Shown: positions 44,881-55,845, counted from the stretch's first letter. The stretch is 64,000 bases of DNA from Euglena gracilis (GCA_039621445.1 CP154956.1:58761980-58825979); one strand, 5' to 3'. The notes: generated by a model not told the origin, from the sequence alone. Translations and numbers: made by a program.

Positions 44881-46040
44881 ACCTTTTACGGGCTTTTACG
44901 GGCTTCCCCACGTGAGGAATCTGGGTTGGTTCACTGGTGAACACCACGGCAACCGAGAATGGTTCACCGTGATCCATTCACCTGACTCCGAGGAACGTGA
45001 ACGAATTTTTATAGATATTTAGGCACACGTTTTTGCAATCACGAGCCTGGTTCGCGCACTGGAAATTGCTTTCCCGCGCGCAGTTCAGTGTGCCATTACT
45101 TGCATTGCCCCTCCCACTTCTCACATGCTCAGGTCGGATGCCATTGCCAGCATTGTCATAAGGAGAACAGACTCCACAACTCAATGCCACCATCACAAAT
45201 CCACGCTTTTTTTTGGGAGCCCGATACAAATCTGCACACACAAAATGATAAACCTAGCCGCACACCAAACAAAAATAGACACGTCCAAAAAATGGACACT
45301 GGCATGGATCGAAGGCGCCCATCGTTTCCAGCCTTCTCCTGCCGTGCCTTGACCCAAGCCAGGCTTCTTTTTTAAGGAAATGCGCACCCCCCCCCTCCCG
45401 GATGGGCAGGCAGGGGAGGTGGGGCGCTTTTTCGACCCCCCCCCAAGGAGGTCAGGGTTTTGGGGTGGACTTTTGGCTGCAGCGGCATCCGTCTCACCAA
45501 AGGCACTCAAGCCACAACGCGCACACAATGGAACGGAGGGGGTCACAGGAGGAAACACGGAGGGCACAGCAAACAAGATTTGATTGGTGAGCTGCGGGAA
45601 CTGGGTCTGGGATGAGGGTGCCTTGTGCCATGGGGTGCACGCCCATAGCAGGCACACCGCCAGGGGGTAGCTGTCGGTTTTGGACCCCCGTGCCTGCCGA
45701 CCCAGGCAAATTTCCCTTGAAAATGGTTGTTTTCGGGCCTCGGTGCCTTCGGCACCGGGGGGTATGCTTTAGCACTACCCCTGGGTTGGTAAAAAGAAGC
45801 CTGATTCAGACATCGGCTTCCTGCTGCGCTTTGAAAAGTTCGCGAACATCAATGCACCATCTGGCCCAGCCCACAAAAACTTATTCCAAAGAAGCCAAAA
45901 ACAATGCCATGTCAGTTGCAAACACCAACGTACAAAAAAAAAACACTTTAACGTGGCATGGTTCTTGGGGTCCAGGTCTTCATTTTCACCACCGGTGGGG
46001 TGGAAGACAAAAAGGGCATCCGCCCTTTTGGCCATCCGCT
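44880..46040. repeat. Large repeat family Q, copy 2
   Basis: Matches 40620-41430 but is interrupted at CTTGACCCA by 45359-45803. In copy 1 the same bases run straight on into GGCATCGGCTTC. Confidence 0.8.
45359..45803. mobile_element. Inserted element with short terminal inverted repeats
   Basis: Absent from the paralogous site at about 41078. Ends are CAGGCTTCTTTTTT (left) and AAAAAGAAGCCTG (right), an inverted pair of about 13 bases. Inside are a G-run/C-run pair, a GGTGCCTTCGGCACC hairpin and a proline-rich reading on the minus strand (QLPPGGVPAMGVHPMAQG). No transposase is visible. Confidence 0.7.
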
Positions 46041-46043
46041 GTA

Positions 46044-46120
46044 AACCCCCCCTGAATAGAAGCCCCCCCCCCCCCCAAATAGAAGCCCCCCCTCGGTTTT
46101 TGACCAACGTTCCAAATAGT
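46044..46120. repeat. C-run tagged repeat (AATAGAAGCC tag)
   Basis: CCCCCCTGAATAGAAGCC, CCCCCCAAATAGAAGCC, then TTCCAAATAGTAGGCC. Confidence 0.6.
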
Positions 46121-46439
46121 AGGCCTGTCAATTGGGACGGACGGCAAGTGCTTTGGCTCCTTCACCCATTGGTTAAATGATGGTTGGGTGAGTTTACGTG
46201 TAATGATCCAATGTATCCACGAGACTAACATTTTGCAGCAAATTTGACATGGCTTGGAAAGGTAAGACATGCAGACCATACCATCGCTTAGCGACCCCTG
46301 GGGAGGGAGGGGTGGTCACTTTCCACCCTGAAAAAACCAGTCAGTCACCCCTCCCCGGGGGTGGGGAGGGACAGGTGTTAAGCAATGGGAGGATGTAGAC
46401 CCATGAAGAAATTTCTTCAATAATGCTTGGACCCCCTGG

Positions 46440-46990
46440 TTTTCGACCACTTTTCCGAATAGTGGCCATTTTTGGGCCATTTTTGAACAAAAAAAATGCC
46501 ATTTTTGGTCCGAATGTGGTCATTTTTGGGTGATTTTTATGTCGGAAATTGGTCATTTCTTGGAAGGGAATTTTGTTAGGATTTTCTTGACCATCCCATT
46601 TTTTGGGATTGCATTTTGGGCCATTTTTGACAAAATTCCGTTTTGGGTGTGGAAATGCCCTTTTTTTGGCACTTTTTGGGGGGACAAGAGTTTTGGCCAT
46701 TTTTGGGTGTGAAGGTGCGTTGGACGTTGGGTGCCAAAAGGGGGTTTGGTTGTCCAAATAATGGGGTGAGGACAATTCGTTTCTGCTTTTTTGGGGGGGT
46801 TTCTTCGACAAAAACTTCATGTTTCCCCTCCCCTCTTTTTGCCATGAAATTCTTTCCTAATTGTGCAATTTCCCCTTCGCCAATGGGTCATATTTTGGGT
46901 CACATTCACACGGCAAAAAAAGCGTAATTGTTTGGGTCGAAATTTTTTTCACCTCAAACCTTGGCATTTCTTTTCATTTTTTTCACCATG
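46440..46990 (+). repeat. Dispersed repeat family J, full copy
   Basis: TGGGCCATTTTTGA, GGGTGTGAAGGTGCGTTGG, TTGTCCAAATAATGGGG, TTTTTGCCATGAAATTCTTT, CCAATGGGTCATATTTTGG. Copies are at 43040-43370 (inverted), 56690-57130 and 63690-63890. Confidence 0.8.
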
Positions 46991-46994
46991 AAAA

Positions 46995-47400
46995 GGCAAA
47001 TTTTTGATGGTTTAACGTGACCCCCCCCCTATTTGCGGCATGTCGAACCATACCAATGAATTTTCCTTCGGGAAATTCCAACTGCCCGCCACGGTGGACC
47101 CCCCCCGGGGGACTTACCCCCTCAGCACGGCAAAATGGGGACCCCCCCTGGTGGCCAAGGGTCCTCGTCAGACGTGCCGAACCTCCAAGGGCTTTCTTAA
47201 GCTGGAGGGGACCCTCCCCCGAGAGGGGGTCCAGCAAGCTAGCACATTTTTTTTCCAGTCAGCACCTCCCAGCCAGGCTGCAGATCCCCACCCTGGGGGG
47301 TCTGCTGAAATAAAGTTCGGACCAGCCCGGAAAATCCTGGACCGAAAAAAATTGGTGCGAAGCGCCGAACGTTTTTGAAAAAAGGGGTCAAAAATGCCCA
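46995..47400. repeat. C-run tagged stretch
   Basis: GGTTTAACGTGACCCCCCC, CCCCCTCAGCACGGCAAAA and paired C/G runs. The AGCACGGCAAAA tag recurs inverted at 54125-54150. No coherent gene. Confidence 0.5.
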
Positions 47401-47690
47401 AAAATGGCATTTTTTGATGGTTTTTGGGCTCCAAATTTAGGCTGAAAAAAAATGCCAACCCAGCTGGATGTGGGCTTTTTTTGAGCATTTTTTGGGGCAC
47501 CTGCCGCAGCAGGTCCCCCAGCTGCCCCCCCCCCGGGGAAAAGGTGCTGGCTGGAAAAAAGGTGCTGGCTGGACCCCCCCCCCAGATGTTGGGAGGGTGG
47601 TCTGGACCCGACCCCCACCCCCACTTTGTTTGGCAGGTTCCGTAAAAATCTTCTGGGGCTGCACGCATGATGGTATTGCAAAAAAAGACT
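47400..47690. repeat. GGTGCTGGCTGG words and C runs
   Basis: Two GCTGGAAAA(AA)GGTGCT units at 47530-47575 between C runs. All frames are shadows. Confidence 0.6.
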
Positions 47691-48065
47691 TTCCCCCCAA
47701 GGTTGACGGCTTGTTTTTTTTGAAACAAAAAAACATGTTTTTTTAAAAACAACAAAAAAAAAACGTCATGGAGGGTTTGGGGGAATTTTTTTTTGAATGT
47801 TTTTTTAAGAAAAAAGGTGTTTTTTCATCTCTGCAGCTTCGTAGTCCGTAAAGGGTGCTGCTGGCTTTCACATGTGCCATCAAAAGCATTTTAAGATGAA
47901 AGGTCTGGAAAAACTAAAAAAAAACATCACTTTTAAATGACCAAAAAAAACCTTAGAACTTTTTCCTCAAAAAAATGGCCATGTCGCAAGGAAAAAGGTC
48001 AATTTTTTCTTTTTCAAAAAACATGTTTTTTGCGTTTTTTTAAAAAAAACATGTTTTTTGTATTT
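47690..48065 (+). repeat. Dispersed repeat family K, copy 1
   Basis: AACATG-T-run/A-run palindromes, CTCTGCAGCTTCGTAGTCCG, GGCTTTCACATGTGCCATC, GATGAAAGGTCTGGAAAAAC. The inverted partner is at 63270-63690. Confidence 0.8.
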
Positions 48066-48067
48066 TT

Positions 48068-48125
48068 TTAGGGGGTGCTACCCCCGTGACCCCCCCGTGA
48101 CCCCCCCCCGTGACCCCCCCCGTGA
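48068..48125. repeat. (CCCCCCGTGAC)n tag repeat
   Basis: Four CCCCCGTGAC units. The complement GTCACGGGGGG occurs at 56540-56590. Confidence 0.75.
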
Positions 48126-48288
48126 CCCGAGAATCGACCCTTCGATTTTAATTAGGGTTTGCTTGTTTCTAATTGTCACTCTTAAATGTCTGTCAAATAG
48201 CATTTTGGATAAATGTCATCACAAATAGGACAATTAGCGGTAAGAATTACCCACCACGCGATATAAGGAGATTCCTTACTTCCATTAC

Positions 48289-48503
48289 TTTCTCAGGGTC
48301 ACCTTTATACTTATGGCACTGGGAAGTGGCCGACTGGTCGGTGGGACCGTGCTGCCCGGCTGGAATGGGAGCTTTCCAATCCAGTACAATACGTGTGATG
48401 AGTGACAAGGCTGAAGATACCAGAAGACGCTGACTTCTCTCGGCATCAAGCTCTTCTCTGATGACAAAGGTTTGCCAAACAATGGGGGAATGATCTTTTT
48501 TCT
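48289..48503 (-). CDS. Exon of an unknown protein related to the one at 19.4 kb
   Basis: After CTGCAGCAG the minus frame runs 215 bases without a stop: DHSPIVWQTFVIREELDAER, SQRLLVSSALSLITRIVLD, WKAPIPAGQHGPTDQSAT, SQCHKYKGDPEK, then donor AAA|GTAATG. ATSQCH...GDPEK matches the exon at 19414-19679. A plus-strand frame with an acceptor (GHLYTYGTGKWPTGRW) overlaps it and is judged a shadow. No family is recognised. Confidence 0.5.
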
Positions 48504-48509
48504 CTGCTG

Positions 48510-49165
48510 CAGATCACTGACAAGAATTTGCTGAAGTCTATTATGAGGAGGAGCCAGCAGCTGAGGCGCTTGATTGTCAAGCAGAAATTGCTGAGACCCT
48601 GTTCACAGGTGGCTTGAGAAATGGGCTTATTGGAAGGAGTTTGTTACTAATCTGGACCTGAGCATGTCCCTGCTAAACTGCTCCATTTTGTTGGGATTGG
48701 CCATCGTGATGTCCTGCACAAACGAACGAAAGCAAACAGTAGTTTGCTCCTTTCATGCTTCAGATGTTTTGCCTTGCCCTGGGAAAAGCTCCTTCAACGG
48801 TTTTTTGTCAACCCAACCACCTGCAACATTCACCCCCAGTTTGGTGCCACATCTTGGCCACAGTTGGGGGAAACAGTTTGGGTCCAGCTTTCTGGCAAAT
48901 CTTGGTCAGAGAAGGTGGCTACATCTTGTGTCCACATGGCGGCACTTTGGTGCCACAGGTTGGGGCAACATTTTGGTGAAAACTTTTTGGGTCCAGTTTT
49001 CTGGCACAACTTGGGCACCCACATTTTGGGCACCCACAACTTGGACACACACACAGTTTCGTGCCCCATCTTGGGGCAGTTTTGTGGCCCAACCTGGGCA
49101 CAAGTTTTGCACCACAAGGTCCTGTCCTGGGGGGTCCTCTTTTTTTTTTTTAGCCGGGGGGTCGG
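48510..49165. other. Coding-like plus segment and degenerate minisatellite
   Basis: 48512-48607 has acceptor TCTGCTGCAG, frame ITDKNLLKSIMRRSQQLRRL, donor CAG|GTGGCT on the plus strand. 48830-49130 is a degenerate TTTGGGTCCAG / CACAACTTGGGCACC repeat. Confidence 0.35.
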
Positions 49166-49196
49166 TCCATCCTAGGCGGCCACCTACGGCACAAAT

Positions 49197-52100
49197 GACC
49201 GACGGGACCGTCGGTCAATTTTCGGCACTAAATTTCTTCCTACGGCACTTGCTTTTGTGAAGAAAAGTAGACGAACATCAGTTTGCCTTCACAGGGTACC
49301 TTTTTCCTCATAAAAATGCAAATTTGAGCCTGTTTGGCATGAATTGAAATGTGACAAAATGAACGTTCATTATACGAAAAAACGTGTCAAAGTGGAGTTT
49401 ACAGCATGTGCACAGACAAAAACAGATTGTGCCATCACCTCCCTCTTTTAGGTATGCTCACATTCCCAGACCGGAGGAAAAGACAAAAACACCTGTAATG
49501 ATTATGAGAATGACAAGCAGGATTATTGCATGCGAGCACACGACCATCCAATTTGCAGTAAAAGAGGATTAAGCAGCTTATGTTGTGGGCAAACGGTCAG
49601 ACCACAACTGAGCTTAACTATCCAGGAGGATCATTGAAAAATGGATGCCATTGCCAACACAAAGCAGCTACTCCGAAAGAACAAAATGAAGAAATTACAG
49701 AAAGGGTCATTTTCAACATCCAACAAATCGTCCATCGTCCCTGCTGCAGTTTCTGATCGCATCGATAATCCTAGATGACCACCTAAAACACAAAAAAAAC
49801 GACGGTCCCGTCGGTCAGATAAAAATCCTTCAGAAGCAATATGCCCCTCTGTGATGGGCGCTGCCACAGGTCCAAAAAGCTAATGAACAAGGTACACCAA
49901 ACAAACAAGAGCAATTGTAGTTTGCAATTCAGCTGACCGATGGGAGCGTCGGTCATTTCATGCTCTGTGTATGCAAAACGCCGCGATTTTCAATCGACGT
50001 CCTGAATGACAAGCAAACAATGCAATGACAATGAGCAAACGTCCTTACGGTGTCATTCTGGTGACATTCATTCCCAAGTGTGGGTCAGCCCACACCTTCA
50101 TGAAACAAACCAACAAATCACCACAAATACTCCTTGCAGAATGCTAAATTTGAAGGTGATTTGGTATTGAAACCACCAATTGTCTGTTGAAGATGCTAGA
50201 TTCACAAAGAAATTATCCTCCCCGTTAATGATAAGGACAAGACAGAAAATACAAAATGACCGACGGGCGTCGGTCATTTTATCATAATCATCTTTGAGGC
50301 TGCTTTTCAGCAAGCGATCCATCTGACCAACTCCTGAAAGACCTTCAAATTGAACGTCATTTTGTTCTTCACTTTGACAGAGTACGCAGCCCTTTTTACC
50401 TCTCCCACTAACATAAATGATCATGCATGTTTTCATCAGCATTATCATTTTGACTTCAAAAATACAGCATCAATCAACAACGTTCAGCACTCAAGCATGT
50501 GCATTGCACGAAAGGCCAGGTAACTGTGCACAATGCACACTTCCGTCCATACGGTTGTGAAAATGTTCTACCTTTCAATCGGAGAGATCAGAGAGCATTT
50601 TGCAAAAGACAATGTGTGTGTATTGTTCAGAGTCATGGATACCACCTGCAGTTGCAACTTTGGGAGAGAAAGCACTCTGTGGCCTTTTTGTTTCTGATCG
50701 ATCCACAACTTGTGTACTGGCAATGCTTCCAGAAAGATGTATTTTGTGTGGTTTCTGGCTGGCATTGACTTGTTTCTTCTGGGGTGTTTTGTCAGTTTCG
50801 TCAAAATTCTATTGAGGGGGCTTGTGCCAGCCTGCTTCATTTGCTGGTTTGCCTCTTGGGTCAAAAAAGATGGGCCGGGGAGGGATTGTTTGTAGTAAAT
50901 GGTTGTGATCACTGATCAAGGTAATCAAAGTGCATCTGATTTCGCGCAATGTTGCGTGCAAAATAGAACGACGTCCATATGTGTATGTGATTTCTTGCAA
51001 TCACCCAACCAATTCATCCCAGAAAGGGGAGTAATTTTTCACAAATTACTCAGATTCAATGCACAAAACACCGCCTCCGTCAAAACCACACCCAAACAAA
51101 GTTGCTTTGCTTTCTCTGTTGCAAGTGTCTAAAAAAAACCATGTGTGAGAAAAAATAGGTTGGGATTACGTCAGGGCTTGTCTGTTATATCAACCTCAGG
51201 CCTTGTGTTACAAACACCCTGTGGCAGTGTCTGAAAACACTGGCAACCGGTGTATTTCTGAGCAATGCCGGCTCTGCACTCCCCATCGGGGGCTAAATAC
51301 ATACTATAGCCGTGTACCATCGAGACATTGGCTGTACCTGGTTTTTGAAAGCAAGAGACAACAAGGCCTCTCGTCCCTGTCTGATTTCCATTCTGGTCCA
51401 AATTACGGTACGTTGGTTTTTAGAACTCCTGCAATTTAATGATGCAGAATGTTGCTGTGGCATGCAACATTTAGCCTTCGGCTATGGTGTGTATATATGG
51501 CTAATTGAACCTTACAAGAAACAAAGGCATATGACAATATTGACAAACCTCCACCGCATTTTGTGTTCTGGAACGAGGCAGTATCTCTTCCACAGACACG
51601 CACATATTTTCCACACCGAATGATCAGCTGTATTTTGGCCATGGAATGGTCGAAATACTGAATGGAACTGTCGTGGAATTCTTTTGTGATGAGGGGATGG
51701 AATTTGTACCTGGTAACAAAAGCTTCGTTCAGCATGTGCTGATAAACATCTCATTAACAATGAGAGTGGCACATCTTGACCGACGGTCCCGTCGGTCTTC
51801 TTTTCCATCAAACTACATATTCTGTGGAGGAATTGGTCATCTTTTTTGTTCAAGAACAACAGTGTATTTCATTTAGCTGCAAAGTTCAACAAACAAAAGC
51901 AGTACTATCGCTAGAAGTTATGGTGGTGCATTCGCACCTTCCACACGTCCTTCACAAGTTTCTCCGCCATCCAACTGTGGTACATACAGTTATGGCGACG
52001 AACAGACAATGTGTCATATACCTTGACCGGTTTTACGCAATATGGAATTCTGAGAAGAGTTGAGAGAGTGAGAAGAGTTAACAGGTCAGAGTGATTTCCT

Positions 52101-52494
52101 ACATCTTACAAATAACCCGAAATTTGACCATTTGTGGTGAAAATTGTTCCCAAATAAACATGCAAGATTGCAATATTGCGTTTTATGAGTAGAAACCTTT
52201 TGATATCAAAATCTGGCTTTCAAAAAAAAAATGGTCCCATCGGTCATTTGTGCAATAGGTCACCTAGGATTATGTTTAAAATCAATTGAGGGCTCTTGTT
52301 TGCTCCGATAACCGACGGGACCGTCGGTAATTGATTCACAAATAGATTGCTTCTTTGACACTTATTGGAACGAAGGTAAACAATTGCAGTTTTTCCACTG
52401 GAAAGTCTCCTGTGAAATCTTGGCCACATCAAATTGCAGCCGCCCATAACGGCGTCATTTTTGAGGAACTTTTTTTCGACCGATGGGACCGTCG
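49197..52494. repeat. Eight copies of a 20-bp palindrome
   Basis: Copies of GACCGACGGGACCGTCGGTC or close variants at 49197-49216, 49800-49816, 49935-49954, 50258-50275, 51778-51797, 52232-52245 (half), 52311-52328 and 52478-52494. I noticed none outside the two elements. Confidence 0.9.
49770..52268. mobile_element. Inner, related terminal-inverted-repeat element
   Basis: Left end CCTAGATGACCACCTA then AAACAC; right end inverse GTGCAATAGGTCACCTAGG, a diverged form of the outer TIR. Flanks are ATAAT and ATTAT, an imperfect duplication. It has five copies of the GACCGACGGGACCGTCGGTC-type palindrome. The 2.5 kb interior has AT-rich unique sequence with ORFs up to about 115 codons on both strands, none matching a transposase I know. 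Confidence 0.75.
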
Positions 52495-52699
52495 TTTTTT
52501 GTGCCGTAGGTGGCCGCCTAGGTCCATGTAAAACGGTCCTTTCTCTCGGGGGCGGGGGGGGGGGGGGACGAAACCCTGGGCAGGGGAGTGTCCAAGGACG
52601 GGCTTTTTCGGATTCTGGGTTTTTTAGGTGACCCTGTTTTAGGACAGGTTTTTGTCGGAAAAAAAACGTGTTTTAAATGATCGGTTAGAAAACGAGGAC

Positions 52700-52990
52700 C
52701 ATCCCTGAGCAACTTGCAACTGTTGAATCACCGACCCGCTTGTCTGGTAGCGACTGGCTACTGTTCAACGCCGTTGGCCGCTAAATGTCCTATTTGACGA
52801 AAATTGGGGGTCTGATTTTCAAAATGACTGACGCCCCTAAATGTCCTAATTGACGACCTATTTGCCCGTCGTCTATCTGACGACGGAAAACCCTAATTTT
52901 AATGCAATGCATCAACCTTCATCACTTCAGCCTTTCTTTTCATTCATCATCTCAGCCTGCTTTTTGATGTAGGTGGCGATGTTCTGGTTT
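52700..52990. repeat. Block repeated inverted at the window end
   Basis: 52904-52985 (AATGCATCAACCTTCATCAC, CAGCCTTTCTTTTCATTCAT) is a near-exact reverse complement of 63925-64000. 52700-52890 holds TGTCCTAATTTGACGA-like words and no gene. Confidence 0.8.
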
Positions 52991-52994
52991 AACG

Positions 52995-53160
52995 TGAGCC
53001 CCCCTCTATTTGTCCCCCCCCCTAATTGGCCAGAGCCCAGGTGACCAATTAGGGGGGGGGGTTACTCATTTCAAGAGAAAATGCCTTTATTCGGGTGTTT
53101 TACGGGGGTTCGCGACTATGAAGGACGGGGTCCAGGTGGCCAATTAGGGGGGGGTTAGGG
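52995..53160. repeat. Tagged element, tag GGTGACCAATTAGGGGGG
   Basis: CCCCCCTCTATTTGTCCCC, CCCCCCTAATTGGCC, then GGTGACCAATTAGGGGGG and GTGGCCAATTAGGGGGG. Confidence 0.65.
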
Positions 53161-53249
53161 GTAACCAGGTTTTGAATAGTGCTGAGGTCTTAATAAGCGC
53201 GCACCCACCCCTTCATTGACCCCCCCCATATAAACCGGCCCACTCCATG

Positions 53250-53790
53250 GAGCTCTTTTGACTGAAATGCAAGGGTTTTTTTCCCGAAACGGGGCGCCGG
53301 GGGGTCGAAAAACGCTCATTTTTGGCTCAAAAAACACCTTTTCCGCGTCTGGGAGGCCAAAAAACATCGTTTCGGGCAAAAAAAATTCGATTTTTTTCGA
53401 CTTTTTTGACCTGAAAATGACCCTAAGTCCATTGGTTTTGGGCCCAAAACGGGGCGCCGGCGGGTCGAAAAACGCTCATTTTCGGCCCAAAAACAGATTT
53501 TCCGGGTCCAGGAGGCCAAAATACATCGTTTCGGGCCAAAAAGAATTTTCGAATTTTTTCGCCTTTTTTGGCCCAAAACGGCAAAGTCGAAAAGTGGAAA
53601 AGGTGTACAAAATGGCCTAAATTGGCCGAAAAACAGCCGTATCTCAGGCAAGGCGGGGAGTTGCGTGGAAATCAAAATAACGGCAGATGGGGCGTTCCAA
53701 GGGCTTCAAATTAGGTCTCCGGACATTTCCTTTGATCTGGCTTCATTTTGGAGACATTTTGAAAATTGACAATTTTTTGGCCGAAATGGC
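53250..53790 (-). repeat. Repeat family G, copy 3
   Basis: Two tandem part-copies (53283-53400 and 53445-53560) of AAAACGGGGCGCCGG-GGGTCG, AAAAACGCTCATTTT, GGAGGCCAAAA; then GGGGCGTTCCAAGGGCTTC, inverse of 10560-10580. Confidence 0.75.
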
Positions 53791-53799
53791 AGAGTCCAA

Positions 53800-54010
53800 G
53801 GGGGGGGGGGCTTATCCAAGGGGGCGGGCCGATCCTACCCAGTTTGGACCCCTTCGCGCGTGAATAACTCGGGCCTGGCGGGGAGTTGGGGGTCAAACCC
53901 AGGTGATTCGGAAACTAGAAATCCAGTCGCTCGCGACTGAAAAAAAAAATTCGGGAACCGGGCCGGGATCATGGTGATAATCCGCCGGTTCCCGAGGTGG
54001 CCCGAGGGGG
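53800..54010 (+). repeat. Repeat family U, copy 2
   Basis: See 34125-34330. The extra 23 bases here are between GGGGGTC and TAGAAATCC. Confidence 0.85.
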
Positions 54011-54059
54011 GGGGGGTCGAGGGGGGGTTTCGCCAAGGCTTACCCTAAAGGGATAAGAG

Positions 54060-54200
54060 TTCAGCGACCCTTCCCCCCTAATTGTCCCCCCCCCCCTAAT
54101 TGGCCAGAAGGGGGGTTGACCAGGGGGGGGGGTCCCCTTTTTGCCGTGCTGAGGGGGTCCGACTACCAGGGGGGGGGTGGCTGCCGAACCTCCCTTGGTC
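54060..54200. repeat. Tagged G/C-run stretch
   Basis: CCCCCCTAATTGTCCCC, CCCCCTAATTGGCCAG, and TTTTTGCCGTGCTGAGGGGG (inverse of the 47.1 kb tag). Confidence 0.55.
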
Positions 54201-54263
54201 CAAGTTCCCATGCCACCTTAACTTACTCCCGCACTTAATTCCGCATAATCCCGCACATGATAC

Positions 54264-54430
54264 CACCCCCCCCCCCTTATTGTCCCACCGACCTCCCCCC
54301 GGGAGGCCCGACCGGACAATAAGGGGGGGGGACAATAAGGGGGTCCAAAGGAATTTCATTGGCCGAGCCAAAAAAACCCCCCGTCGGGCGGGGCCGAGGG
54401 ACAATAAGGGGGGGACAATAAGGGGGGGGG
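54264..54430. mobile_element. Tagged short element, tag GGACAATAAGGGGGGG, copy 1
   Basis: C run plus CTTATTGTCC at the left, two GGACAATAAG-G-run units in the middle and at the right. The core is CCAAAGGAATTTCATTGGCC, with an inner GTCGGTGGGAC/GGCCCGACCGG hairpin. Flanked by TAC on both sides (54261-54263, 54431-54433). Confidence 0.75.
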
Positions 54431-54551
54431 TACCGCACGTAATTCCGCCGAATTTATCTCGCACTTAATCACTGATAGACAGATCTATGGCTGTGGTAGC
54501 CCCCCCCCCCGCGCACGCCTCTCCAAAAAAGCACCCTCCAATTTGGACCAG

Positions 54552-54600
54552 TGTCTGAAAATGTGTGGAATGAAATTCCACATGGCCTTTTAAAAATCAA
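54552..54600 (-). CDS. Candidate exon after 54654-54830
   Basis: Acceptor CATTTTCAG (near 54553), minus frame TLVQIGGCFFGEACAG, running into a C run below about 54515. The phase fits the donor of the previous exon. Confidence 0.3.
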
Positions 54601-54653
54601 AGTTGCAGACAGATCAATGCAAACATAATTGCAAGTGATGAGGGTGCAAACAC

Positions 54654-54830
54654 CTTGAATATTTGAGGGCAACATGCAGTTGCCATTTTTGTCCCGTCTG
54701 TCAACAAAGCAGAATAAATTGATGCATCACTGGGTCCTTGATTGGAATTTGACATCCGTTGGTCCCAATAGTCTTTCCCATCTTTGAAGACACCCATCCG
54801 GAAACTCTTGAAATCAGCATTAGTTTTCAC
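54654..54830 (-). CDS. Well-delimited exon of an unknown protein
   Basis: Acceptor CACTCCAG, exactly 59 codons, donor CAAG|GTGTTT, phase 0 on both sides. The frame reads [59 protein letters not shown]. Composition and splice sites agree well. The family is not recognised. Upstream lies a long GT tract in the presumed intron, and a possible N-terminal exon (MAVGTITGRWLEAP near 55.2 kb). Confidence 0.55.
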
Positions 54831-54846
54831 CTGGAGTGCGATGAGG

Positions 54847-54847
<1 letters not shown>

Positions 54848-54921
<74 letters not shown>

Positions 54922-54945
54922 CTGTGTTCGCGCGCGCGCGCGCAC

Positions 54946-54977
<32 letters not shown>

Positions 54978-54996
54978 GGGTGTGTGTGTGTGTGCA
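54848..54996. repeat. (GT)n microsatellite with GC insert
   Basis: GT from 54848 to 54920, then GCGCGCGCGC and GT/GGGT repeats. Confidence 0.95.
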
Positions 54997-55172
54997 AAAA
55001 TGGGCAAAAAAAAGTGGTCAAAAATGGGCGAAAATGAGGCAGAAACAAGCCACCCAAGGCATTTTTGATGTCGAAAAATCCATTTTTTGGCATAATTGGG
55101 AGTTTTGGGACATTTTTGCGATTTCGATTTTTTTTGGTCCCCAGTTCGACCCTCTGAGCTGGACTGGCTGGG

Positions 55173-55736
55173 GTGGTGGGCGGGGGCCTCCAGCCACCGT
55201 CCGGTGATGGTTCCAACCGCCATTTTGACTCCAACAGACAAGGGGGGCTAACAACTCAAGGCAACTTTCCGATTATCTTTCCCATTCTGACCATGAAATC
55301 ATTGAGAAGGAAGACGCAATTGGGAGGGTGGATGCTTCACAGCCTCCTGACGATTGGGACCCCACAAATTCCGCTGTGGCCCAGAGCTCTGTCGCTGTGC
55401 AAAGGCGCCTCTGAAGCAAAAATTCCAGAACCATTGCTGCCAAAGCCACTGCTTGGTGTTTTCTTATCGAAAACTGCCCGAACTGGCGTCCCAGGCACCG
55501 GCTTCATGCCCGAACCGGCGTCTGGGACACAGATTCTTGAAACCGTTTCTAAACGGTATGCCGCCGGGGCGCGTCCACCCCAGACCACTGCCATGAAATG
55601 GCCACAGGGAGGGAAGACTGAAAAGTATTGCACAATTGCAAAAACGCACATGCACCGTCGGGCCTTGAAGAAGAAAATTCCAACCTTTTCACACACCCAG
55701 AACGTCCTTTGTGTGTGCGAATTTTTGGCCGTATAA
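55173..55736 (+). CDS. 187-codon open frame, strand uncertain
   Basis: Plus frame with KSLRRKTQLGGWMLHSLL, LETVSKRYAAGARPPQTTAM, KTHMHRRALKKKIPTFSH. A 145-codon minus frame covers the same bases (PSSGFGSNGSGIFASEAP). At most one is coding. There is no homology or splice support. Confidence 0.25.
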   Translation: MVGGGLQPPSGDGSNRHFDSNRQGGLTTQGNFPIIFPILTMKSLRRKTQLGGWMLHSLLTIGTPQIPLWPRALSLCKGASEAKIPEPLLPKPLLGVFLSKTARTGVPGTGFMPEPASGTQILETVSKRYAAGARPPQTTAMKWPQGGKTEKYCTIAKTHMHRRALKKKIPTFSHTQNVLCVCEFLAV

Positions 55737-55845
55737 TTATTATACAGCCAACTCCCCTGTTTGATAAGCGTCAATTCGGCTATGATTTTGTCTTTGCTTT
55801 TTTAAAAATCAGGTGTTAACCTTTTCCTTGAAACTTCACAACTAC

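Larger units (their letters stand above)
49171..52522. mobile_element. Outer terminal-inverted-repeat element
   Basis: Left end CCTAGGCGGCCACCTACGGC then AC; right end is its exact inverse (GTGCCGTAGGTGGCCGCC then TAGG). Both ends are flanked by TCCAT (49166-49170 and 52523-52527), a 5-bp target-site duplication. Just inside each TIR lies a copy of a palindrome GACCGACGGGACCGTCGGTC. A related element (49770-52268) lies within it; without that, the outer element would be about 850 bp. No transposase is recognised. Confidence 0.85.

Noticed and set aside
48301-48410. Plus-strand exon GHLYTYGTGKWPTGRW with a good acceptor
   Set aside because: The overlapping minus frame is longer and shares ATSQCH...GDPEK with 19.6 kb, so the plus reading is treated as a shadow.
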